The translations under genes and the position numbers were made by a program. Below, piece after piece: positions 1-7,736 of a DNA stretch of 36,794 bases. Origin of the DNA: Candidatus Magnetobacterium casense (GTDB taxonomy: Bacteria > Nitrospirota > Thermodesulfovibrionia > Thermodesulfovibrionales > Magnetobacteriaceae); contig NZ_JMFO01000030.1 in NCBI RefSeq assembly GCF_000714715.1, positions 1 through 36,794 of the forward strand, read 5' to 3'. The stretch's first letter is position 1. Every line of letters starts with the position of its first letter. The notes under the pieces are model-generated. The model was not told the DNA's origin, made no database searches, and was given only the letters and a program-made list of their open reading frames with translations.

Positions 1-313
1 ATTTTTAGCAAATCCACATATCTTTCTCAGATTTGGCATCGTTTTTAGTAGATTCTATCAAAAGACTTGTCGTAGGGTAATTATAGACAACTTTGGCTAC
101 AAACGCTCTGCCAATTGCATACCTCTCCTTGAGTTTACGACCTATGCATTGACTGTCTACCCACCACATATGTCTTTCTATCTGAACTATCTCCAGGATT
201 GTAACTAACTGCTTTTGTTTCTTGGTTATTGAATCGGTAAGTATTTCTTCCAACTCTGGGAACAGTACCCGTTGTATATTTCCTGCTAACCATGATATAC
301 TCTCTAATAACAT
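1..313 (-). pseudogene. IS transposase N-terminal part, frameshifted, runs off left edge
   Basis: This is the N-terminal half of a DDE transposase of the IS5/IS1182-like group with a DUF772-type N-terminal domain. The text FVAKVVYNYPTTSLLIE matches the conserved 'RAFVAKxVYNxPTT' block of that family as I remember it. The start at 311-313 has a good ribosome site, AAGGAGA, at about 320-326. The reading frame stops at position 5 after a meaningless tail (DMWIC). If one A is skipped in the AAA at 32-34 (written TTT on the plus strand), the other frame reads NLRKICGFAKN to the window edge, which is the expected family continuation. So a single-base insertion, or a sequencing error, breaks the gene. 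The C-terminal part is outside the window. The exact IS family is uncertain. Confidence 0.75.
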
Positions 314-391
314 TATGTTCTCCTTTTAATCTATTATATTTAGGTGTTATATTATAGCACAAAGAGAACTAAAAAAGGTTTAGTTTAGGAG

Positions 392-406
392 TTTTGCAAG
401 AGGCTC
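392..406. repeat. Terminal inverted repeat of the left IS copy
   Basis: Read inward from the right, this gives GAGCCTCTTGCAAAA. The identical 15 bases occur at 36342-36356 reading inward to the other IS fragment. It lies 79 bases upstream of the transposase start codon and marks the outer end of the left IS copy. A TATAAT-like -10 box (351-356, minus strand) sits between it and the start codon. Confidence 0.8.
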
Positions 407-467
407 AATAGAGAGACTTATTCTGTCCCGGTGCATGGCTTCCACCCGACTGTGGTTACCATGGGCA

Positions 468-2138
468 TTACGTTAATCTCAAAGTCTTATTGTGTCCCAC
501 TCCCTTGCCGTCAGCAATCTTGAACTGAGATACGACCTCCTGTAACTCAGAGGATAACCTTGACAGACTACTTGAGGACTGAGCTATCTGTTGTGAGCTT
601 TCCATGGTCTCTCTTGATACATTTGCTACCGTTTCTATATCGGAGGTTATCGTCTCTGAGACGGTTGACATCTCCTCGGTGGCTGACGCTATCTGCTGAA
701 CCATTAATTGCAATGAGTTAATGCTGTTGACTATCTCATGCAATGATTTACCGGTTTGCGTGGAAAGCTCCACGCCCACTTCAACCATGTTGGTAGCGCC
801 ACTCATTGACATCACGGCCTTTTCTGTTTCTTGCTGAATGGCCGTTATCATTCTGCCAATCTCCGTTGTTGCACTTGAGGTTCTCTCTGCCAGTTTTCTC
901 ACCTCATCGGCCACCACGGCAAACCCCCTGCCCTGTTCCCCGGCACGTGCGGCTTCTATGGCAGCGTTTAAGGCAAGCAGATTTGTCTGATCTGCGATGT
1001 CTTTTATAACACTTATGATGTCTCCTATTTGCCTTGAACGATCCCCGAGGGAAGATATCAATTGAGCGGATGCACTGACGGTATCAGCTATTGACTTTAC
1101 CTCATCTATTGACTTTCTGACGATCGTTTCACCATTTTGTGCCAACTTGAGTGTAGCATTTGCCGAGGTCGAAATTTCTGATGCGTTTTTTGCCACATCC
1201 ATTACAGTCTGTGACATCTCTGTTGCCGATGTTGCTATCTGCGCTGACTTGGATGACTGTTCAGAGACACCCCTTGACATCTGGTCAGCATTTGAACTTA
1301 ATTGTTGGCTGGCAGATGCCACACTGTTTGCCGATGACATGATGGTCTTCAGCATGGAATTCAGCGTTGCAACCGTCTTGCTCATGGCAGTCAGTAACTC
1401 CCCTGTTTCATCGTTGCTACCGGAATGTATCTCTACAGCAAGATTACATGCCGCTATGTTATCCATCACGTTAACCCCCTCTTTCAGAGGTCCGGTGACA
1501 CTGCTTATAATCAAAAACGACAATAAAAACGATAGCACTATACCGGTGGCAATAGCTCCTATCAGTATGATCCTGCTTATATTGTAGATGCCTTGTGACT
1601 TGTCATACTCCTGCTTTGCCACATCTATCTGCAGTTTAATTAAATCATTGAAATCCCTCTCTATCTCATCAAACAAATGTCTGTATTTATCATCATACAG
1701 CCTTGTTGCTTCATCAAACTTATTCTCTCTGATGAAGTTTCTCACAGGTATCAAACCTTCATTTCTATAGTTAGCCCTGTCCTGTTCTGTTTTTGCAACA
1801 AGCCTCTTCTCCTCATCCGTCAGATATGTAGAGGTATAATCCTTCCAGTTTTTAGTTATTGATTCTATTGCCGCTTCAATTTTTGCATTTCTGGTTTGTA
1901 TCTCATCAGGGGTACGTTTTATAAACATTTGGACAAGGTGTATCCGTATTCTCAAATTAGCATTTGCTATTTTATCTAGTTGAACCAGTGGAACCACTCT
2001 GTCTTCATATACAGTCTTTAGGCTGTCATTACCTTGTTTTGCGGCATGCAGTCCTAAATATCCTGTCAGCAGTAATAGTATTGCCATAAACACCACTAAT
2101 ATCTTTAACCTTAATCCTATTTTCATGTTCTTCAGCAT
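468..2138 (-). CDS. Methyl-accepting chemotaxis protein
   Basis: A transmembrane chemoreceptor of 556 residues that would report a periplasmic signal to CheA/CheW. Seen in the sequence: a first membrane helix at about 9-29, a periplasmic helical sensor region at about 30-185 (four-helix-bundle type), a second membrane helix at about 187-212, a HAMP linker at about 213-265, and a long cytoplasmic coiled coil. The highly conserved hairpin tip is intact ([19 protein letters not shown], then [16 protein letters not shown]). There is no C-terminal CheR/CheB-tethering pentapeptide; the protein ends in KTLRLT. The ribosome site AAGGAG sits just before the start. No che genes are nearby, so the receptor is an orphan in this window and its ligand is unknown. 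Confidence 0.95.
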   Translation of the reverse strand: MLKNMKIGLRLKILVVFMAILLLLTGYLGLHAAKQGNDSLKTVYEDRVVPLVQLDKIANANLRIRIHLVQMFIKRTPDEIQTRNAKIEAAIESITKNWKDYTSTYLTDEEKRLVAKTEQDRANYRNEGLIPVRNFIRENKFDEATRLYDDKYRHLFDEIERDFNDLIKLQIDVAKQEYDKSQGIYNISRIILIGAIATGIVLSFLLSFLIISSVTGPLKEGVNVMDNIAACNLAVEIHSGSNDETGELLTAMSKTVATLNSMLKTIMSSANSVASASQQLSSNADQMSRGVSEQSSKSAQIATSATEMSQTVMDVAKNASEISTSANATLKLAQNGETIVRKSIDEVKSIADTVSASAQLISSLGDRSRQIGDIISVIKDIADQTNLLALNAAIEAARAGEQGRGFAVVADEVRKLAERTSSATTEIGRMITAIQQETEKAVMSMSGATNMVEVGVELSTQTGKSLHEIVNSINSLQLMVQQIASATEEMSTVSETITSDIETVANVSRETMESSQQIAQSSSSLSRLSSELQEVVSQFKIADGKGVGHNKTLRLT

Positions 2139-2192
2139 TGTCGCTCCTTAAATATGCTTATAAATTTCCCGGCTCATTGTTAGCCTGATGAT

Positions 2193-2222
2193 ATTACAAC
2201 ACACAGGTAAACAACATGTCAA
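2193..2222 (-). promoter_or_regulatory. Sigma-70-type promoter for the chemoreceptor gene
   Basis: On the minus strand, TTGACA (2217-2222) is followed after 18 bases by TGTAAT (2193-2198). It lies about 55-85 bases upstream of the chemoreceptor start. The -35 box is a perfect match and the -10 box matches at five of six positions. The gene therefore probably has its own promoter rather than being read from the hlyD gene. Confidence 0.6.
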
Positions 2223-2256
2223 CAAGAAAACGTGACAACAGTTACCAATGTTTTTC

Positions 2257-3360
2257 CTACTGAACCAGCACGGTGGGGACGACGGACATGCCAACCCTTA
2301 AGATGTGTCCCTTTATCGAAGCCTTGTCTATTAGTATCTTTACGGGGATACGCTGAACAACCTTCACGTAATGGCCGGTGGCATTTTCCGGCGGAAAAAG
2401 CGAAAAAACCGAGCCCGTCCCCGCCATGATACTGTCAACCTTGCCACTAAATATCTCCTGCGGATAGGCATCAACCTTGATCTCAACACGTTGTCCGGGT
2501 CTGATCCCGCCTAACTGTGTCTCCTTGAAGTTGGCCGTCACCCACACGTCCTCCAGCGTAACGATGGCCATAAGCGGCTGTCCGGCCTGTATCTGATTGC
2601 CTACCTCCACGGACTTCTTGCTTATGTAACCGTCCACGGGGGCATAGACCGTTGTATAGGCTATATTCAACCTGGCCTGACTTAAGACGGCCTCCCTCTG
2701 TTGAATGAGCAACCTCTGCGTCTCTATGGCTGTTTCGGCCTGTCGTATTAGTGCCTGTTGGGTCTCAATGGTCTTTTCGCTGAGACCGATCTGCCTCTGG
2801 GCAACCTCCATTTCAGCGGACTTGACCTCGTGTGCAGTGAGGGTTTTTTCGTAGCGCTCCCTGGGGATGGCCTCCTTGTGGTAGAGGCCCTCAGAGCGTC
2901 TTATGTCCCGCTCCGACTGCTCAAGTCCAGCACGGTGGGCAGCGACGGTGGCCTGCGCTGCCTTGAGACGCTCTTTTAGCTCCAACAGTTGTCTCTTTGT
3001 CGTATCAACCCGCAATTGCACCTCCGCCAATCTTGCCTGTTCGGCCTCATAGGCCGCCTGCGCCTCGCTCTCCTTTACGGCATAATCTGCGGTATCAAGC
3101 GCAACAAGAGGTTGACCCTGCTCAACCGCTTCGTTGTCTGCCACAAGGACTTCCCTCACGGTGCCGGCAACCTTTGAGGCAACCGTATGCATGGAGCCAT
3201 CGATAAAGGCATCGTCGGTCTTAATGTGTGTGGCGTTGTAGGACTGGTACATGTACATGGTCACCGTCCCTATCAGAACAAGAAGAAACAGCACAACAAA
3301 CGCATTTCTCTTCTTGTGGGATTCCTTATTAGTGACTATATCGGCGTCGTTTTTATCCAT
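2257..3360 (-). CDS. HlyD/EmrA-family membrane fusion protein
   Basis: A periplasmic adaptor of 367 residues that would link an inner-membrane pump to the TolC-like channel encoded just upstream. Visible features are a short cytoplasmic N-terminus, one membrane helix at about 19-38, the EmrA-style motif TDDAFIDG at about 48-55, the first half of a lipoyl-like domain, a long charged coiled-coil hairpin at about 90-205, the second lipoyl half (VYAPVDGYISKKSVEVGNQI), and a beta-barrel region. The gene starts 12 bases after the TolC-like gene ends, so the two form an operon. The usual third partner, an MFS (EmrB) or ABC transporter, is not in the window. Substrate cannot be read from the sequence. 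Confidence 0.9.
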   Translation of the reverse strand: MDKNDADIVTNKESHKKRNAFVVLFLLVLIGTVTMYMYQSYNATHIKTDDAFIDGSMHTVASKVAGTVREVLVADNEAVEQGQPLVALDTADYAVKESEAQAAYEAEQARLAEVQLRVDTTKRQLLELKERLKAAQATVAAHRAGLEQSERDIRRSEGLYHKEAIPRERYEKTLTAHEVKSAEMEVAQRQIGLSEKTIETQQALIRQAETAIETQRLLIQQREAVLSQARLNIAYTTVYAPVDGYISKKSVEVGNQIQAGQPLMAIVTLEDVWVTANFKETQLGGIRPGQRVEIKVDAYPQEIFSGKVDSIMAGTGSVFSLFPPENATGHYVKVVQRIPVKILIDKASIKGHILRVGMSVVPTVLVQ

Positions 3361-3372
3361 CTCTTTCCAGCT

Positions 3373-4785
3373 TTAGTGTCCATACTCTGAGGCAATGTCC
3401 ATTGCTGCGGCGTACAGGAGGGTTGCATAGGCACGCTTGAGGTCAAACATTGCCCTGTAGTAGTTTGACTCGGCCATTGCCAACAGCGCAATGGCATCAA
3501 GGACATCGGTGGCGCTGCCCTGTCCCTCCTCGTAGCGAACCCTGTTGATCCTGAGGTTTTCCTGTCCGTGTGCGATTGCCTCTGCGGTGACCTTGACCCG
3601 CTCAGAGGCAGTATGCGCATCAAGATAGCCCTTCTGTACCTCAAGGCTGATATCATCTGCAAGTTTCCTGCGCTCCTCTGCCACCTGATCGGCCTTGTGT
3701 CTTATCCTGGAAACTTCGGCCTTTGTGGCGCCGCCATCGAGGATGTTTAACTCGGCCCCCAGGACGGCCGACCAGTTGCCCTCATGCACCTGGTAGCGGT
3801 TTTCGGTGTAGTTAAATCCGCCCCGGATGTAGAACCTCGGATAGTACGAAGCCGTCTTTGCGTTGGATTGCAGTTGGAGCATCTGTATTTGCCTGTCTGC
3901 CATCTTGAGTTCGCCCCGCTGACTGCGTGCGTGGCGGAGGTACACCTCAAGGGGTTGGAGGGGCGGTGGTTGGGGGGAGTCATCTATGAGCGTTACGGCG
4001 TCGGTTATAGTCCTGGTGAGGAAGTAGTTGAGCCTTGAGGCATTGAGGGTTCGGAGGTTTTTGAGACTCAACAGGCGTTGTCTGGCGTCGGCCAGTTTTA
4101 CGTCTGCGGCGAGGGAGTCGTTGCGTGTGACCACGCCTGCGCTGTAGAGGCTTTGGGTAACGTCCCTGTGGGCAGTCAGTTGGTCAACCTCCCTGAGGGC
4201 AACGTATATGAGTCTGTTTGTCTCAAGCAGCTCAAAGCACGCCAGCAGGTAGTTTAAGGCTACAACGTTTCTTGTCCTGTCAACGTCGATCATGGCCTTG
4301 TCGATAGCCGCCAACGACTCGTCATACCGTGACAGTCTGGCGCCAAAGTCGTAGATGGTCTGTTTGACGGTGAGGTCGTAAAAGAAGGAGCTTTTGTTGG
4401 CGGTATTTACCGTGTTGTTGTTAAAGATGGCCCCCGGTTGGTAGTACAGCGAGGAGTGTCCAACGATAGCATCCACGGAAGGTCTCATGGCGGCTTGTGC
4501 TATGTCGGACTCCGAAGCGGCAATGCCGACGTTGTGCGAGGCGATGTTGATTATCCGCCCGCGTTCGGTGGCAATGGCAAGCCCCTCCGTGATGGTCAGC
4601 GTGTCCTGTGAGACGTCAACCACCTCGATCTCCGCACCGTAGCATAGCACGGGAACCGCTACAAGAACGGTAACGAAAAGAAGAAGAAAGAAAGGGGCGG
4701 CTCCGCCCCCCTTTAGAACCCCCTGCAAGGGGTCACGGCCCCCTTGACCCCTTCTTATCTTATTCACTGTAGTTTGTATATACAC
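3373..4785 (-). CDS. TolC-family outer-membrane efflux protein
   Basis: An outer-membrane channel of 470 residues, the exit duct for the HlyD-type adaptor encoded 12 bases downstream. The body shows the internally repeated helical OEP pattern, for example SLYSAGVVTRNDSLAADVKL and RYEEGQGSATDVLDAIALL. The start is GTG at 4783-4785. No Shine-Dalgarno is visible, but a -10 box ends about 12 bases upstream, so a leaderless or near-leaderless message is possible. Residues 12-33 are encoded by a copy of the local GC-rich repeat; they supply the n-region and the first part of the signal-peptide core, which continues as LLLFVTVLVAVPVL with likely cleavage near CYGA-E. No in-frame ATG exists before about residue 99, so a start downstream of the repeat is unlikely. 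Confidence 0.9.
   Translation of the reverse strand: MYIQTTVNKIRRGQGGRDPLQGVLKGGGAAPFFLLLFVTVLVAVPVLCYGAEIEVVDVSQDTLTITEGLAIATERGRIINIASHNVGIAASESDIAQAAMRPSVDAIVGHSSLYYQPGAIFNNNTVNTANKSSFFYDLTVKQTIYDFGARLSRYDESLAAIDKAMIDVDRTRNVVALNYLLACFELLETNRLIYVALREVDQLTAHRDVTQSLYSAGVVTRNDSLAADVKLADARQRLLSLKNLRTLNASRLNYFLTRTITDAVTLIDDSPQPPPLQPLEVYLRHARSQRGELKMADRQIQMLQLQSNAKTASYYPRFYIRGGFNYTENRYQVHEGNWSAVLGAELNILDGGATKAEVSRIRHKADQVAEERRKLADDISLEVQKGYLDAHTASERVKVTAEAIAHGQENLRINRVRYEEGQGSATDVLDAIALLAMAESNYYRAMFDLKRAYATLLYAAAMDIASEYGH
4687..4751 (-). repeat. GC-rich double stem-loop repeat, copy A (inside the tolC-like gene)
   Basis: First of seven related copies in the window. Reading on the minus strand it has GGGGTCAAGGGGG, then GCAGGGGGTTCTAAAG, then the hairpin GGGGCGGAGCCGCCCC, then a T-rich tail. 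Unlike the other copies it is within a reading frame, at codons 12-33 of the TolC-like gene. Confidence 0.9.
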
Positions 4786-4796
4786 AATAATTCAAT

Positions 4797-4824
4797 TGTA
4801 TAACTGAACTATTGACTTTGTCTA
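4797..4824 (-). promoter_or_regulatory. Candidate promoter for the tolC-hlyD pair
   Basis: On the minus strand TAGACA (4819-4824), a 16-base spacer, then TATACA (4797-4802). The GTG start of the TolC-like gene is about 12 bases below the -10 box, which implies almost no untranslated leader. Confidence 0.45.
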
Positions 4825-4868
4825 CACCTCAACTTAAAATTGTGGATGATATTTTTTTATTTTAATGT

Positions 4869-4874
4869 TATACT
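4869..4874 (+). promoter_or_regulatory. -10 box (TATACT) for the small zinc-ribbon gene
   Basis: TATACT ends 9 bases before the GTG at 4884. No convincing -35 box was found at normal spacing. Transcription from here would begin within a few bases of the start codon, consistent with a leaderless message. Confidence 0.4.
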
Positions 4875-4883
4875 ATAAATATT

Positions 4884-5051
4884 GTGAAGTGCAAGAAGTG
4901 TCAAAGTAAGGTAGTGTTGGTTATAGGATGTACGGCGGCGTTTCTGAGTTGTACGAAATGCCGCAAGAGGTTTAAGATATCCGAGTACATACACGAGATA
5001 GATGAAAAGACATGGGAGCTGATATCGAGCAGGAACAGTGACCGTGCATAG
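4884..5051 (+). CDS. Small dual-CxxC zinc-ribbon-like protein (55 aa)
   Basis: A short frame starting with GTG and ending at TAG 5049-5051. The protein begins VKCKKCQSKVV and carries two CxxC knuckles, at residues 3-6 and 23-26, with one more Cys at 16. Its C-terminal half, FKISEYIHEIDEKTWELI, is the acidic stretch that typically follows the second CxxC in the 'dual CxxC motif small protein' family as I remember it. That pattern suggests a metal-binding rubredoxin- or zinc-ribbon-like fold; no reaction can be assigned. In-frame codons above GTG reach a stop (TAA 4863-4865), which fixes the start. There is no Shine-Dalgarno, but a TATACT box sits just upstream. It lies 35 bases before rpsT on the same strand, so the two may be cotranscribed. 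Confidence 0.65.
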   Translation: MKCKKCQSKVVLVIGCTAAFLSCTKCRKRFKISEYIHEIDEKTWELISSRNSDRA

Positions 5052-5086
5052 ATTGCAAAGACAACATGAAAGGAGTTTAATACAAG

Positions 5087-5380
5087 ATGGCGGCTAGATC
5101 GCGACCAAAACGTAGCATTTCGGTATTGAAAAGGACAAGGCAGGCCAAAAAGCGGCAGTTGCACAACAGAATGGTAAAGAGCAAGCTCCGGACGCTCACG
5201 CGGGGGCTTGAGGATGCCATAAAGGCCAACAACATGGAAAAGGCAAAGGAATTACTGGTGGAAGTGATCCGTGCCTATGACAAGGCCGCAACCAAGGGCG
5301 TTCTGCACGATAACACGGCCTCCAGAAAGATATCCCGTCTATCGGCAAGACTACATGCCCTCATGGGGAAGGCTGCCTAA
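5087..5380 (+). CDS. rpsT: 30S ribosomal protein S20
   Basis: A small basic protein of 97 residues that binds 16S rRNA early in assembly of the 30S subunit. The N-terminus ARSRPKRSISVLKRTRQAKK and the tail KGVLHDNTASRKISRLSARL are typical of S20. A strong ribosome site AAAGGAG lies 11 bases before the ATG. It follows the small dual-CxxC gene on the same strand and is followed by a GC-rich stem-loop with a T-rich tail that can act as a terminator. Slightly longer than the usual 85-90 residues. Confidence 0.97.
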   Translation: MAARSRPKRSISVLKRTRQAKKRQLHNRMVKSKLRTLTRGLEDAIKANNMEKAKELLVEVIRAYDKAATKGVLHDNTASRKISRLSARLHALMGKAA

Positions 5381-5403
5381 CAAAACCACGTAGACGCAAA
5401 AAA

Positions 5404-5470
5404 GGGGTCAAGGGGGCTGGCCCCCTTGCAGGGGGTTCTAAAGGGGGGCGGAGCCGCCCCTTTCTTTTTC
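5404..5470 (+). repeat. GC-rich double stem-loop repeat, copy B; possible rpsT terminator
   Basis: The most regular copy. Stem 1 is AAGGGGGC/GCCCCCTT, then the linker GCAGGGGGTTCTAAAG, then stem 2 GGGGCGG/CCGCCCC, then TTTCTTTTTC. The second stem plus T tract looks like a Rho-independent terminator for rpsT. Confidence 0.85.
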
Positions 5471-5513
5471 TCTGTTTTTTATTCTTTATAGAATATAGCT
5501 ATATCTGCAAGAG

Positions 5514-6701
5514 TTACGGCTTATCTAACGACAGTATATTAAGGCCATCAGGTTTGGTGCAAGCGGTCAGGGCGCTGTTGATGGTATCCATGTACACAGA
5601 GGACTTACCCTGGCAGGGCAAATTAAAGGTGTATGTCGTAGTGATTGTAAAGTCGCCGGTGTTGACGGAAACAAGAGAGAGGGCGCCCGGGCTGCCGGTA
5701 TCTTTAAACAAGTGAGTTACGAGCAGCTCCCTGGTTGATGGCGACAGGGTTGGCAGTTTTTCAATGGCAACAGGGAACGGGAACGATAATGGCGCCGTCT
5801 TAACAAGCGTTGTCTCTTGGTCTTTATTGTTAAAGGCGAGTATGGCTATCTCTGGCTTATTTACACCTCTGACGTAAGCAATATAAGAGATGTCCTTGTC
5901 TTTGTCGTAGAACAGCAGAGAAGCATACTGTATCTTATTGTTAAATTCAGCAGGGTCGCCGTATGCAAAATATTTAAGCAAAACAGGTTGGAACGTTTTG
6001 CCGTCTATGTTTTTTATCAACCACAGGGCGTTGTTTTTAAACTCCGGCACCAGGATGTCAACAAAGCCATCCTCGTTGACGTCATCAACGCTCAGGTACT
6101 TTGCGGCGAAGACCTCCGTCAACCGGGAATCCTTAAAGTCAATCTTTGCCAGTTCGTAGTCCAACGGCCCCCTGGACAGATACAGGTAGAGTTGCTGGTC
6201 AAATATGCCTACTGCGGCGATATCCGAAATACTGTCGTTATTGAGGTCCGGGGTCTTGAGATCGAAACCATATTTGGGGGCGGCAAGCTCGTGCGACGTG
6301 TCGTAGTCTTTACCGAAGCCGCCATTTATCAGAAAATGTATCTTGTCCTCGTATATGTAGGCAAGGTCAGTGACCTTATCACCGTTGAAATCCCCGCTGC
6401 TTATGGAGGTACCCAGGAGGGAATCGATGTGGGTTGGTTCGTTAAGATTCAGTGCATTGCCTTGAGCAAAGTATATATCCAGCCCCTTGTATTTTGTAAA
6501 AAACACCGCATCCTTTAAGCCGTCTCCATTGAGGTCTGCGGCTATGACGCTATAAGGAGTACCACCGGCAGGGATAAACCTCGAATTTACCTTCTTCTCT
6601 ACCGCCTCCTCCTTGCAACCTGCAAAAACAGTCAATAGTGCCAGGATGAGCACTATGCTTCCTGCCATCTTGCTCAGACGTGTGTACGGACTATTACTCA
6701 T
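5514..6701 (-). CDS. FG-GAP/VCBS repeat lipoprotein
   Basis: A secreted protein of 395 residues. It begins with a hydrophobic signal ending TVFAGC, so Cys 29 is a likely lipid anchor. The body carries at least four calcium-binding FG-GAP-type loops, each D-x-N-x-D-x-x-x-D: ADLNGDGLKDAVF, GDFNGDKVTDLAY, PDLNNDSISDIAA and DDVNEDGFVDILV. These build beta-propeller blades that usually bind proteins or glycans at the cell surface. Its ATG overlaps the stop of the upstream PPIase gene (ATGA), so translation of the two is coupled and they may act in the same envelope process. Function is otherwise unknown. Confidence 0.85.
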   Translation of the reverse strand: MSNSPYTRLSKMAGSIVLILALLTVFAGCKEEAVEKKVNSRFIPAGGTPYSVIAADLNGDGLKDAVFFTKYKGLDIYFAQGNALNLNEPTHIDSLLGTSISSGDFNGDKVTDLAYIYEDKIHFLINGGFGKDYDTSHELAAPKYGFDLKTPDLNNDSISDIAAVGIFDQQLYLYLSRGPLDYELAKIDFKDSRLTEVFAAKYLSVDDVNEDGFVDILVPEFKNNALWLIKNIDGKTFQPVLLKYFAYGDPAEFNNKIQYASLLFYDKDKDISYIAYVRGVNKPEIAILAFNNKDQETTLVKTAPLSFPFPVAIEKLPTLSPSTRELLVTHLFKDTGSPGALSLVSVNTGDFTITTTYTFNLPCQGKSSVYMDTINSALTACTKPDGLNILSLDKP

Positions 6702-7654
6702 TTGGATTTATCCTCCGGTTTATTCTTTAGCTCTTTTGCTGCCAGCTCTATGAATTGGGGGTTTACGTACAACTTGTACTTCTCTGCCAACCTCTTTAGG
6801 GTTTCGTTGTATTTTTTCTGAAGGTCGTTTCGCTCCATATCTGCAATCACACGGCCTTTAACCTCTTCAAATCTATAGGTCTCGGGCTCATAAATGGAAT
6901 TGAGGCTGACGACAATGTAGTGTTCCTCAGAGTCGCTCATCTTTGTTTCACCCTTTTTCATCTGCACAAACTCTTTCAAGGCCTTTACATAGGGGCCACT
7001 CTTGACCTTGCCATCCCAGTGAGACAGTTGAGTCAAGATGAGCTTCAGATCGGGATACTTTGCTGTGAGTTCTTCCTTTAATTTTATAAAAGCCTCCGTG
7101 TCGAATTTGGAGTCAAAGCGGTTATAGACCTCTTGCGCCAACTCCTTGCATGTCTGCGCACAATCATTGTCCTTGACATCCTTTTTTTCAACGCTGAACA
7201 TATACCCGCCGTATATCTTTGGCGTGTTGTAGAGATTCAGATTGTTTGCGTAGAACTCGGCGGCCTCTTGTTCGGTTACCTTTACAGGGATTAAAAACTT
7301 AGCCTTGTATGCCCCCGCCAGAACTTCAACCCTTTTGTCCTCCGATACGCCTTTGATGGCGGTCATGTTAGCGGGTTCCTTGTCCAGTCCTTCCTCCACC
7401 GCCTCTTTGCTAAACAAGATATCCGTTATCATATCGTCCAGGACATTATTAATCTGCTGCCAGCGGTGCTGATCCTTGGCGCTTAGTTTTTGCTTAACCT
7501 GTCCCGTAAACTTTGACAGAGTGATAACAGTATCCCCAGCCTTTGCTACTACAGGGTCATCCTCGCCCCTTGCAGAATGTACGGTTAATACCACCATCAG
7601 GAGTATACACAAAGCACCCGTTACCCCTCTTGCCCATTTCAACTGCCTCGACAT
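6698..7654 (-). CDS. Periplasmic parvulin/SurA-like peptidyl-prolyl isomerase
   Basis: A secreted folding factor of 318 residues. I set the start at 7652-7654 because GGAGG lies 8 bases upstream and the protein then begins directly with a signal peptide (MSRQLKWARGVTGALCILLM, cleavage near HSARG-E). The mature part begins VVAKAGDTVITLSKF, the SurA/PrsA-style N-terminal chaperone helix region. A central rotamase-like region follows, including LSHWDGKVKSGPY, which resembles the parvulin 'LGWV..G.L...F' block but is diverged; isomerase activity is therefore uncertain. A charged C-terminus ends in KNKPEDKSK. It overlaps the FG-GAP lipoprotein gene and may be its dedicated chaperone. Confidence 0.75.
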   Translation of the reverse strand: MSRQLKWARGVTGALCILLMVVLTVHSARGEDDPVVAKAGDTVITLSKFTGQVKQKLSAKDQHRWQQINNVLDDMITDILFSKEAVEEGLDKEPANMTAIKGVSEDKRVEVLAGAYKAKFLIPVKVTEQEAAEFYANNLNLYNTPKIYGGYMFSVEKKDVKDNDCAQTCKELAQEVYNRFDSKFDTEAFIKLKEELTAKYPDLKLILTQLSHWDGKVKSGPYVKALKEFVQMKKGETKMSDSEEHYIVVSLNSIYEPETYRFEEVKGRVIADMERNDLQKKYNETLKRLAEKYKLYVNPQFIELAAKELKNKPEDKSK

Positions 7655-7736
7655 TTGTACAACCTCCGTTTGTTTTAGAGTTACCTTTTTTATGTTATCG
7701 TCACAATATGGCACCCATATTGCGTTGATTTTACAA

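Noticed and set aside
5817..6518. Long plus-strand frame of 233 codons
   Set aside because: It is antisense to the FG-GAP lipoprotein gene, whose calcium-binding loops are clear.
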